A program made the translations under genes and the position numbers. From positions 6,513 through 70,512 of the forward strand of contig CAYULH010000007.1 in the NCBI GenBank assembly GCA_964445645.1: a stretch of 64,000 bases of DNA. The letters are read 5' to 3'. Under the pieces are notes generated by a model that saw nothing but the letters and a program-made list of their open reading frames with translations, was not told the origin of the DNA and searched no databases. Shown here piece after piece: positions 45,587 through 52,979 of this stretch (positions are counted from its first letter, which is position 1; every line of letters starts with the position of its first letter). This DNA comes from Aureispira sp964445645. Lineage in GTDB: Bacteria; Bacteroidota; Bacteroidia; Chitinophagales; Saprospiraceae.

Positions 45587-47182
45587 ATGAAAACCAAAAT
45601 CGAATCAACAGAAATACAGTTTAACGGAGTAGATGAAGCAAAATATGCTACTATACTTACCCCAGAGGCCAAGGCCTTTTTAGTGGCCTTGCATGAGCAA
45701 TTTAATGAGAAACGATTGGCCTTATTGACCAAGAGAGAAGCTACGCAAGAGTTTTTTGACCAAGGAAATTTTCCCTCCTTTCCGGTAGAAACAGCTGCTG
45801 TCAGAAATTCTGACTGGGTGTGTAAGCCTCTACCACAGGATTTGCTGGACAGAAGAGTAGAAATTACCGGCCCTGTAGAGCGCAAAATGATTATAAATGC
45901 CCTCAATTCTGGTGCTAAGACCTTTATGGCAGATTTTGAGGATAGCAATGCGCCTACTATTGACAATATTTTGGGTGGTCAACAAAACTTGTTGGATGCC
46001 AACAATAGAACGATTTCTTTTTATAATGCCGCTAAGGACAAGACCTACCAGCTAAAAGAGGAGGTAGCTGTTTTGTTGGTTAGACCTAGAGGGTTGCACC
46101 TCAATGAGCGTCACTTATTGGTAGATGGAGCCGTTATGTCAGGTTCCTTAGTAGACTTTGGTTTGTACTTCTTTCATAATATCAAACCTTTGATGGAAAG
46201 AGGCTCGGCCACTTATTTCTACTTGCCCAAATTGGAGCATTACCTAGAAGCCAGATGGTGGAATGAAGTATTTGTATTTGCTCAAGATTACTTGAATGTT
46301 CCTCAAGATACTATCAAAGCTACTGTTTTGATTGAGACAATTACTGCTAGTTTCCAGTTGGATGAAATCATCTATGAATTGAAAGATCACATGGCTGGTC
46401 TCAACTGTGGACGTTGGGATTATATTTTCTCTTACATCAAGCGATTTAGAAACCACCAAAACTTCTTGGTTCCCAACCGTGACCAAGTAACCATGAGTTC
46501 ACCATTTATGAAGGCTTACTCTCAACGTGTGGTGCAACGCTGCCACAAACGAGGCGTACATGCTATGGGTGGTATGGCTGCCCAAATTCCTGTTAAGAAT
46601 GATGAAGCTGCCAATCAAGCTGCTTTTGCCAAAGTGGTAAAAGACAAAGAACAAGAAGTAAAAAATGGGCATGATGGCACTTGGGTTGCACACCCCGGCT
46701 TGGTAAAAGTGGCTATGGATGTATTTAATGAACACATGCCTAATGCCAATCAAATTGACAATCTTCGTGAAGATTTGAACATCACAGAAGAGCAATTGGT
46801 AGAAATGCCTAAAGGCACGATTACGCAAGATGGTATTCGTAAGAATATCAATGTAGGAATTTTGTACATCGAGAGCTGGTTGGCTGGAAATGGTGCAGCA
46901 GCTTTGTATAATCTTATGGAAGATGCCGCTACAGCCGAAATTTCTCGTACACAAGTGTGGCAGTGGCTCCACAAAGGCGTGCAACTAGAAGATGGAAAAA
47001 CATTTGATGTGGCCATGTATCAAGACCTGAAAGCTGGCGAAATCGAAAAAATCAAGCAGTTGGTGGGCCCAGAAGCTTTTGGAAACAAACGTTTTGAACT
47101 AGCCATTCAACTCTTTGATGATTTGGTACTATCGGAGGAATTCAAAGAATTCTTGACGCTACCTGCTTATCAATATATCTAA
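45587..47182 (+). CDS. aceB: Malate synthase A
   Basis: The product has 531 residues, the size of MSA-type enzymes. It condenses glyoxylate with acetyl-CoA to malate, the second step of the glyoxylate shunt. Diagnostic segments are TFMADFEDSNAPT (metal-binding Asp/Glu region), VRPRGLHLNE, ATVLIETITASFQLDEI, GLNCGRWDYIFSYIK and the C-terminal AALYNLMEDAATAEISR. The start ATG at 45587 follows the operator region. The isocitrate lyase gene follows after 218 bases containing a strong hairpin, so aceA may also be regulated separately. Confidence 0.97.
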   Translation: MKTKIESTEIQFNGVDEAKYATILTPEAKAFLVALHEQFNEKRLALLTKREATQEFFDQGNFPSFPVETAAVRNSDWVCKPLPQDLLDRRVEITGPVERKMIINALNSGAKTFMADFEDSNAPTIDNILGGQQNLLDANNRTISFYNAAKDKTYQLKEEVAVLLVRPRGLHLNERHLLVDGAVMSGSLVDFGLYFFHNIKPLMERGSATYFYLPKLEHYLEARWWNEVFVFAQDYLNVPQDTIKATVLIETITASFQLDEIIYELKDHMAGLNCGRWDYIFSYIKRFRNHQNFLVPNRDQVTMSSPFMKAYSQRVVQRCHKRGVHAMGGMAAQIPVKNDEAANQAAFAKVVKDKEQEVKNGHDGTWVAHPGLVKVAMDVFNEHMPNANQIDNLREDLNITEEQLVEMPKGTITQDGIRKNINVGILYIESWLAGNGAAALYNLMEDAATAEISRTQVWQWLHKGVQLEDGKTFDVAMYQDLKAGEIEKIKQLVGPEAFGNKRFELAIQLFDDLVLSEEFKEFLTLPAYQYI

Positions 47183-47314
47183 GCATATAACAGCAGCCTC
47201 GCACATACAACAACAAAGAGGCTCTTTTTTATAATTCAACAACTCATTACTCACTACACTGTGAATATTGCAAGCAATTGAAAACACCAAAAATCAATTT
47301 CTAGCAATCCCCTT

Positions 47315-47368
47315 ACTAATTCGACAAAAGCCACCGAGCCAATGCTTTTTGTCTTTTGTCGAATTAGT
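47315..47368 (+). promoter_or_regulatory. Perfect 16-bp hairpin upstream of aceA
   Basis: ACTAATTCGACAAAAG (47315-47330) is exactly complementary to CTTTTGTCGAATTAGT (47353-47368), with a 22-nt loop. It lies between aceB and aceA, 32 bases before the aceA ATG. It lacks a U-run, so it could be an mRNA processing/stability element, an operator or a translation control hairpin. Confidence 0.75.
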
Positions 47369-47400
47369 CCACTATCGCAGTGCATCAATCAATCAACATT

Positions 47401-49005
47401 ATGAAAAATATAGCACAGGGCAACTACAGTTCTGCTCTAGAGACAGTAAAAGCGCTTAAAGAAAAATTTGGTAGCAAATGGAACAACATCCAACCTCATT
47501 ATGCTGCTAGAATGGTGACTCAAAACCAATTCAAAACAGGTTTGGATATTGCCAAGTATACTGCTTCTATCATGAGAAAGGATATGGCCGAATATGATGC
47601 TGATTCTTCCAAGTATACCCAGTCGTTGGGTTGCTGGCATGGGTTTGTAGCCCAGCAAAAAATGATTTCTGTAAAGAAACATTATAATACTACTAGCAAA
47701 AAATATCTTTATCTATCAGGATGGATGGTAGCTGCCTTGCGTTCGGAGTTTGGTCCTTTGCCCGATCAATCTATGCACGAAAAAACGGCTGTGCCTTCTC
47801 TAATTGAGGAAATCTATGATTTCTTGCGCCAAGCAGATGCCATTGAGCTCAATGACTTGTTTAGAAGATTGGAAGAGGGTGAAGATGTACAAGATCAGAT
47901 TGACAATTTTGAAACACATATAGTACCGATTATTGCGGATATTGATGCTGGTTTTGGTAATGAAGAGGCGACTTATTTATTAGCCAAAAAAATGATCAAA
48001 GCGGGTGCTTGTGCTATCCAAATTGAAAATCAAGTATCGGATGCCAAGCAATGTGGTCACCAAGATGGTAAAGTAACCGTACCGCACGAGGATTTTATTG
48101 CCAAATTGAATGCGGTTCGTTATGCCTTTTTAGAATTGGGTGTAGACGAGGGGGTTATTGTAGCTAGAACCGACTCTGAAGGAGCTGGATTGACTCAAAA
48201 ACTACCTGTTAGCCAAACGCCCGGTGACTTGGCTTCCAAATATTTGGATTTTGTAGAGTGTGAGCCTGTTACACTAGAAGAGGTCAACAACAATGAGGTA
48301 TTGCTCAAGAGAGATGGGCAGCTTGTCCGCCCTGTTCGTTTGCCCAATGGCTTGTACAAATTTAGAGAAGAAACCAACATTGACCGAGTAGTATTAGACT
48401 GTATTACCAGTCTTGAAAACGGTGCTGATTTGTTGTGGATTGAAACACCTATCCCACACGTACAGCAAATTGCACACATGATTCAACGGGTTAGAGAAGT
48501 TATCCCTAATGCCAAGTTGGTGTACAACAACTCTCCTTCGTTCAACTGGACACTAAACTTCCGCCAACAAGTATACGATGCTATGGTAGAGGCTGGTGAA
48601 GATGTATCGGCTTATGATGAGAACAACTTGATGGATGTGAAGTACGATGGAACTGAATTGTGCAAGCGTGCTGACGATAAAATCAGAACCTTCCAAGCAG
48701 ATGCTTCGAGAGAGGCCGGAATTTTCCACCACCTCATCACCCTTCCAACTTACCACACTACAGCACTGCACATGCACACGCTTACTGAAGGTTATTTTAG
48801 CGAAGAAGGTATGTTGGCTTACGTAAAAGGCGTACAACGTCAAGAAATCCGCAAAGGCGTATCTTGTGTCAAGCACCAAAGAATGGCTGGTTCTAACCTA
48901 GGAGACGATCACAAAACCTTCTTCTCTGGTCAACTTGCGCTCAAAGCTGGCGGTGCCAAAAACACGTCGAACCAGTTTGAACTTCAAGCAGAGGAAGCAT
49001 TATAA
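47401..49005 (+). CDS. aceA: Isocitrate lyase
   Basis: The product has 534 residues from ATG at 47401 (MKNIAQGNYSSAL). It splits isocitrate into succinate and glyoxylate. The catalytic Cys218 is in AKQCGHQDGK; the usual KKCGH is KQCGH, as in the longer isocitrate lyase subfamily. Other landmarks are IADIDAGFGN (metal site), IARTDSEGAG, LLWIETPIPH and YNNSPSFNW. Together with aceB it makes up the glyoxylate shunt. It is followed by a strong terminator. Confidence 0.97.
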   Translation: MKNIAQGNYSSALETVKALKEKFGSKWNNIQPHYAARMVTQNQFKTGLDIAKYTASIMRKDMAEYDADSSKYTQSLGCWHGFVAQQKMISVKKHYNTTSKKYLYLSGWMVAALRSEFGPLPDQSMHEKTAVPSLIEEIYDFLRQADAIELNDLFRRLEEGEDVQDQIDNFETHIVPIIADIDAGFGNEEATYLLAKKMIKAGACAIQIENQVSDAKQCGHQDGKVTVPHEDFIAKLNAVRYAFLELGVDEGVIVARTDSEGAGLTQKLPVSQTPGDLASKYLDFVECEPVTLEEVNNNEVLLKRDGQLVRPVRLPNGLYKFREETNIDRVVLDCITSLENGADLLWIETPIPHVQQIAHMIQRVREVIPNAKLVYNNSPSFNWTLNFRQQVYDAMVEAGEDVSAYDENNLMDVKYDGTELCKRADDKIRTFQADASREAGIFHHLITLPTYHTTALHMHTLTEGYFSEEGMLAYVKGVQRQEIRKGVSCVKHQRMAGSNLGDDHKTFFSGQLALKAGGAKNTSNQFELQAEEAL

Positions 49006-49127
49006 ATCAACAACTTATAAACCATACCTACAATCAATCAATTACGATACAACTTCTTTGGTTTATTAAGTTTCTGCCATAATAACTGAGTTTTGTAGCT
49101 TGTTATTTTTTCCAATAGTTTCAACAC

Positions 49128-49160
49128 AGAAAAGACTGCTCGCGAATGGCAGTCTTTTCT
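49128..49160 (+). terminator. Terminator after aceA
   Basis: AGAAAAGACTGC (49128-49139) and GCAGTCTTTTCT (49149-49160) form a perfect 12-bp stem with a 9-nt loop, followed by a T-rich stretch. It ends the aceB-aceA transcript. Confidence 0.88.
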
Positions 49161-49202
49161 ATTTATAAGCAGCTAGTATTTCCTTTATATACTCCAAATA
49201 AC

Positions 49203-49236
49203 AATCCCTCCCCTGCAACATGGCAGAGGAGGGATT
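49203..49236. terminator. Bidirectional terminator next to the CBS gene
   Basis: AATCCCTCCCCTGC (49203-49216) pairs with GCAGAGGAGGGATT (49223-49236) with one mismatch. On the minus strand it follows the cystathionine beta-synthase stop codon by about 30 bases; T-rich sequence flanks both sides. Confidence 0.82.
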
Positions 49237-49267
49237 TATTTTATTACCAATTAGAATTGGATTTTGG

Positions 49268-50632
49268 CTAACTCATAGCCTGAATAATATCATATTTAGT
49301 CACAATATGACTAATACCAGCCTTGTCTACTGCAATAACAGCAGGGGATTTTTTGGTGATGTACAAATTCAGTTTGTTGATGGGCAGTGTTTCCTCTACC
49401 GTTGGGAAAGGATCGACCATAATTTTGTCAATGGTTTGGTCGCTGTTCTCAATCGGGTTGGCAAGCAAACAGCTCAATACATCGTTCTCATTCAATGCCC
49501 CTACAATAGCACCGTCCTTCATTACAGGCATTTGAGAAATATCATTTTCCTTCATCAGCTTAAGCGCTTCCTTTACCGTCTGTTGTGCCTCTATAGAGTA
49601 GAAGGTTTTGCTATCTTTTTGGGCAATAATGTCTTTTACTGTCAACACATCATCCAAGAAACCACGTTCACGCATCCACTCATCATTAAACATCTTGCCC
49701 ACATAACGACTTCCGTGGTCGTGGAACAATACCACTACCAAATCGCCTTCCTTGAGATGGTCTTTGAGCTGGTTGACCCCTGCAATGGCCGCTCCAGCGG
49801 AGTTACCCACCATAATTCCCTCCAAGCGTGCCAATTCACGGGTAGCCACAGCCGCATCCTTGTCGGTCACTTTCTCAAACAAGTCAATCAAGTCAAAATC
49901 TACATTCTTAGGAATAATATCTTCTCCAATTCCTTCTGTGATGTACGGATAGATTTCCTTTTCGTCAAATTCACCTGTCTCGTGATATTTTTTGAATACA
50001 GAACCATAGGTATCAATGCCCCAGATTTTCACATTTGGATTTTGCTCTTTGAGGTATTTGCCTACCCCAGAGATGGTGCCCCCAGTTCCTACCCCTACCA
50101 CAAAGTGGGTAACTTGTCCTTCTGTTTGTTCCCAGATTTCAGGCCCTGTACTTTCGTAATGAGCTTGGCGATTGGATAAGTTGTCATATTGGTTGGCCCA
50201 GTAAGAGTTGGGAATTTCCTTATTGAGGCGTTCGGCTACGGAGTAGTAGGAACGTGGATCATCGGGAGCCACATTGGTAGGGCATACAATCACCTCTGCT
50301 CCTACTGCACGTAGCAAGTCAATTTTTTCTTTAGATTGTTTGTCACTGGTCGTAAAAATACTTTTGTAGCCTTTGACTACGCCTGCAATAGCAATCCCCA
50401 TTCCTGTATTTCCTGAAGTACACTCTATGATCGTGCCACCGGGTTTTAAGTCGCCTCTAGCCTCCGCATCTTCAATCATTTTGAGCGCCATACGATCTTT
50501 GACAGAATTGCCAGGGTTGGTTGTTTCTACTTTTGCCAACACGGTACACGGAACGTCTTTGACAATTCTATTCAGTTTGACCAAGGGAGTGTTTCCTATA
50601 GTTTCTAGGATATTGTTATAATACTTTGCCAT
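49268..50632 (-). CDS. Cystathionine beta-synthase (PLP domain plus two CBS domains)
   Basis: The product has 454 residues from ATG at 50632 (MAKYYNNILETIGNTPLVKL). It joins serine (or O-acetylserine) and homocysteine to cystathionine, or makes H2S. The fold type II PLP domain (1-320) has Lys45 in NPGNSVKDR, CTSGNTG for the cofactor phosphate region and GVGTGGTISGVGKYLKEQ. Two C-terminal CBS modules (about 335-450, ISQMPVMKDGAIVGALNENDVL) probably bind an adenosyl ligand. There is no haem-binding N-terminal extension. A TATCTTTG element on the minus strand at 50731-50724 may be its -7 box. Confidence 0.94.
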   Translation of the reverse strand: MAKYYNNILETIGNTPLVKLNRIVKDVPCTVLAKVETTNPGNSVKDRMALKMIEDAEARGDLKPGGTIIECTSGNTGMGIAIAGVVKGYKSIFTTSDKQSKEKIDLLRAVGAEVIVCPTNVAPDDPRSYYSVAERLNKEIPNSYWANQYDNLSNRQAHYESTGPEIWEQTEGQVTHFVVGVGTGGTISGVGKYLKEQNPNVKIWGIDTYGSVFKKYHETGEFDEKEIYPYITEGIGEDIIPKNVDFDLIDLFEKVTDKDAAVATRELARLEGIMVGNSAGAAIAGVNQLKDHLKEGDLVVVLFHDHGSRYVGKMFNDEWMRERGFLDDVLTVKDIIAQKDSKTFYSIEAQQTVKEALKLMKENDISQMPVMKDGAIVGALNENDVLSCLLANPIENSDQTIDKIMVDPFPTVEETLPINKLNLYITKKSPAVIAVDKAGISHIVTKYDIIQAMS

Positions 50633-50896
50633 AGTTGCATTGTAATTTTGAGGCGACAATTGTTAGGAAGTTACAACCGTTTAATACCAATTATAGTTGG
50701 ATAAATAGTTGCCTTTTATGCCGCAAAGATAACAAAACTATATGGCTGTAAGAAGAGCAGGGTACAAATTTAAGATAACCTTATTATTGAGGAGAAAAAA
50801 ACACATAGGCACAAAGGTTTACTGACTCATAATTGCAAGGCAATTTGAGTTATGGGTACCATACCTAAAGGAATGTGTAAACTAGAGTCTTACTGC

Positions 50897-51343
50897 CTAA
50901 ATATTAGGCATTTCTGTATCAGGCAAGTTTTTGACATCTACCATAAGCACCTCTGGGCATAAAGAGATTTCCTTGGCAACATCCATGGGGTTCTCTAAAG
51001 GCTCATAAGATTTTAAAGTGATTCCACTCATGGTGTCATCAATTTCAAATGGTGCTGATAGCTGCAACTCATACGTTTCAACAAGGCTGCGAAAGTGATT
51101 GGTAGAATTGAATAAAATTTCTTCCAGATCACCTGTATAAACCACTTCAAAACTCACCTCTTTATTATTCTTAGAGGCTAATTTGGTAGTTCTTTTGGAA
51201 CTAGTTTCTATTACTGTTTCTTTGTCCATGCTATCTAATAATAGCTTAGGGGATTGAGGTTCAACCTCTGCACAAGCAACAACAAGAAGCACACTCACCA
51301 AAACAGATAAACTGATTGCGGAAAGACTTTTGGGAATTTTCAT
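50897..51343 (-). CDS. Small lipoprotein of unknown function
   Basis: The product has 148 residues from ATG at 51343 (MKIPKSLSAISLSV). A lipoprotein signal ends at Cys24 (VLLVVAC). The mature part contains a low-complexity linker (SSKRTTKLASKNNKE) and a compact alpha/beta region (FEVVYTGDLEEILF, LCPEVLMVDVKN). I do not recognise it. It is upstream of and codirectional with the cystathionine beta-synthase gene but separated by 264 bases. Confidence 0.65.
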   Translation of the reverse strand: MKIPKSLSAISLSVLVSVLLVVACAEVEPQSPKLLLDSMDKETVIETSSKRTTKLASKNNKEVSFEVVYTGDLEEILFNSTNHFRSLVETYELQLSAPFEIDDTMSGITLKSYEPLENPMDVAKEISLCPEVLMVDVKNLPDTEMPNI

Positions 51344-51536
51344 TATTATGGTATTATCAAGGTTCATGAGTACTAAAGGGACGTGTACTCACTTGCTAAA
51401 ATATTTGGTGTTATTAAATTTGGTGATGCAAATCTATTTATAATATAGTGCATTTAGGGGTATTTTTCTGCCATTTCCAACAAAAAAAGTACATTTTTTC
51501 GCCAAAAAGCCTTTTTTTATCGAAAAAAGCTCCAAA

Positions 51537-51568
51537 AAAAGCATTATTCATTTCTGAACAATGCTTTT
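51537..51568 (-). terminator. Terminator-like hairpin A in the intergenic island
   Basis: AAAAGCATTATTCA (51537-51550), loop TTTC, TGAACAATGCTTTT (51555-51568) with one mismatch. On the minus strand the stem runs straight into seven or more Ts, so it favours termination of leftward transcripts. Confidence 0.75.
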
Positions 51569-51731
51569 AACCTTTTAAACGATACCCTTTATTGTATTAA
51601 CCAGAGTAGCTCTTTTAGTCATTTATTTGATAATTACTATGCTAGATGACCTACTCTATTGTTAAGACACATTTTATATTCTTAAGGTTGTAAGAGTCTA
51701 AAAATTTATGCTGTTCAAGGTGTAAAAAAGA

Positions 51732-51756
51732 GCGTTTTGGTGCAATACCAAAACGC
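51732..51756 (-). terminator. Terminator-like hairpin B in the intergenic island
   Basis: GCGTTTTGGT (51732-51741), loop GCAAT, ACCAAAACGC (51747-51756) form a perfect 10-bp stem. On the minus strand it is followed by TCTTTTTT; on the plus strand by CTTTTAT, so it can act in both directions. Confidence 0.82.
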
Positions 51757-51901
51757 CTTTTATCAAGTAGACAGACAGATAAGACAACATTGTTCTCTCT
51801 TTTGAAGAACATTTTTCCATAGGAGGTATTCCGGCCCCCTTATTCATGTTGCTTTATTTAAGCACATACTGATTTGATGTGTATTATTGTTGCGTGTTAA
51901 A

Positions 51902-51937
51902 AGATCTAGAGCTGGGGTTTGCACCAACTCTAGATCT
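51902..51937. terminator. Terminator-like hairpin C in the intergenic island
   Basis: AGATCTAGAGCTGG (51902-51915) pairs with CCAACTCTAGATCT (51924-51937) with a single mismatch. Six Ts follow five bases later on the plus strand and a short T-run on the minus strand. Confidence 0.75.
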
Positions 51938-52041
51938 CGTGGTTTTTTATGGGTTTATCCAATAATTAGGACAGTAATCATTGGGGCAATAAAAAACTTG
52001 AACTTAGCTACCAAAACGCGTTCTAAAACGATTTGATGACA

Positions 52042-52072
52042 CAAAGATAGGCTACTTTGATAAGATTTGCAA
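52042..52072 (-). promoter_or_regulatory. Consensus promoter pointing into the intergenic island
   Basis: On the minus strand, TTG (52072-52070), a 20-nt spacer and TATCTTTG (52049-52042) have the same layout as the recA promoter in this window. No protein gene lies downstream for 700 bases. Confidence 0.6.
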
Positions 52073-52319
52073 GCTTTTGTTATTATTTTGGTAATTTTTG
52101 TAAAAAGTATAATCAAATAAGGTTTAAAACCAAGCTTAATGCTGTTCTTAAAACCATTATAACAAACTAATAATCAGTTAATTAGACTAAATTTAATAAA
52201 ATAAGTTACATTATTCAAAAAATCTAAAAAAAAGAAAAAAAGTTACCATAACTGTTCTTTATACTATTCTTTGAGTATTTTGTTATTTGTTTACACGAGG
52301 AACTTTTCAACCATCTACT

Positions 52320-52934
52320 ATGAAGATTATTTGTATAGGTCGCAATTATGCCGAACATGCCAAAGAACTCAACAACCCTGTCCCCAAAACTCCCTTACTT
52401 TTTCTGAAGCCAGATACTGCTCAATTATTGAATGGAGATCCACTTTTTTATCCCAATTTTTCAGAAGAGATCCACTATGAAGTAGAGGTATTGCTCAAGA
52501 TCTGTAAGAATGGTAAACATATTCAGAAAAATTTTGCACGAGATTATTACAAGGAAGTGTCTGTAGGTATTGATTTTACAGCTAGGGATATTCAACGCCA
52601 GTGCAAGGAAAAAGGGCATCCTTGGGAAATTGCCAAAGCATGGAACCACTCGGCTGCCATTGGAGAATTTATCCCATTAGAAGAAGCTCAAGACAAAGAT
52701 GGACACATCAATTTTTCCTTGCTTAAGAATGGTGTTGTTGTTCAGGAAGGTATTACTAGCAATATGCTGACTGGTTTTGATGATTTAATTGTACACATTT
52801 CCAAATATTTTATGCTGTTGCGTGGGGATGTCATTTTTACAGGTACGCCCAAGGGTGTAGGCGCTGTTCAAGTTGGCGACAAGCTAGAGGGATTTATAGA
52901 TTCCAAACCATTGCTAACCTGTAGAATCAAGTAA
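52320..52934 (+). CDS. Fumarylacetoacetate hydrolase family protein
   Basis: The product has 204 residues from ATG at 52320 (MKIICIGRNYAEHAKEL). The short FAH fold acts on acylpyruvates, oxaloacetate or similar 2-oxo acids with a divalent metal. Family landmarks are ICIGRNYAEHAKELNNPVP, LFLKPDTA, EIHYEVEVLLKI (metal-binding Glu pair), VGIDFTARDIQ and FTGTPKGVGAVQVGDKLEG. It could be a fumarylpyruvate/acylpyruvate hydrolase; the substrate cannot be told from sequence. A hairpin overlaps its stop codon, and the histidine kinase gene follows after 45 bases. Confidence 0.93.
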   Translation: MKIICIGRNYAEHAKELNNPVPKTPLLFLKPDTAQLLNGDPLFYPNFSEEIHYEVEVLLKICKNGKHIQKNFARDYYKEVSVGIDFTARDIQRQCKEKGHPWEIAKAWNHSAAIGEFIPLEEAQDKDGHINFSLLKNGVVVQEGITSNMLTGFDDLIVHISKYFMLLRGDVIFTGTPKGVGAVQVGDKLEGFIDSKPLLTCRIK

Positions 52935-52948
52935 TACTTGCTTGATTC
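52924..52948 (+). terminator. Short hairpin at the end of the FAH gene
   Basis: GAATCAAG (52924-52931) and CTTGATTC (52941-52948) form an 8-bp stem that spans the stop codon of the FAH gene. No U-run follows; it is a weak terminator or a processing site. Confidence 0.4.
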
Positions 52949-52979
52949 GGCTCTTAATTATTCCCCTTATTGTAATACA

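Larger units (their letters stand above)
51723..52036 (-). ncRNA. Small RNA candidate driven by a consensus promoter
   Basis: A leftward transcript from the promoter at 52042-52072 would start near 52036. It would end at the U-run after the hairpin at 51732-51756 (about 310 nt) or earlier, at 51902. The 10-mer ACCAAAACGC at 52010-52019 recurs at 51747-51756. In the RNA, the 5' segment GCGUUUUGGU can therefore pair with the arm at 51741-51732 in competition with the terminator, closing the molecule end to end. Additional hairpins occur at 51959-51984 and 51902-51937. No start codon with a sensible frame is present. No known RNA family was recognised. Confidence 0.5.
51344..52319. other. Large intergenic island with terminators and a lone promoter
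   Basis: This stretch of about 976 bases separates two divergent genes and has no ORF of note. It contains three strong terminator-like hairpins (51537-51568, 51732-51756, 51902-51937), a smaller hairpin (51959-51984) and a consensus promoter facing left (52042-52072). Terminators are not needed between divergent genes, so unannotated transcription is implied. Confidence 0.65.

Noticed and set aside
49220..50179. 319-codon plus-strand frame opposite the cystathionine beta-synthase gene
   Set aside because: The opposite strand encodes a fully conserved PLP/CBS-domain enzyme in a consistent frame; the plus-strand product has no recognisable feature.
51815..51840. GGAGGTATTCCGG resembling the CR-I region of RNase P RNA
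   Set aside because: The match to GAGGAAAGTCCGG is partial and no ACAGAA-type CR-V partner or overall fold was found.
51902..51937. T-arm-like hairpin suggesting a tmRNA or tRNA 3' end
   Set aside because: The loop lacks the TTCRANY pattern, there is no CCA or acceptor stem, and a T-run follows, so a terminator explains it better.
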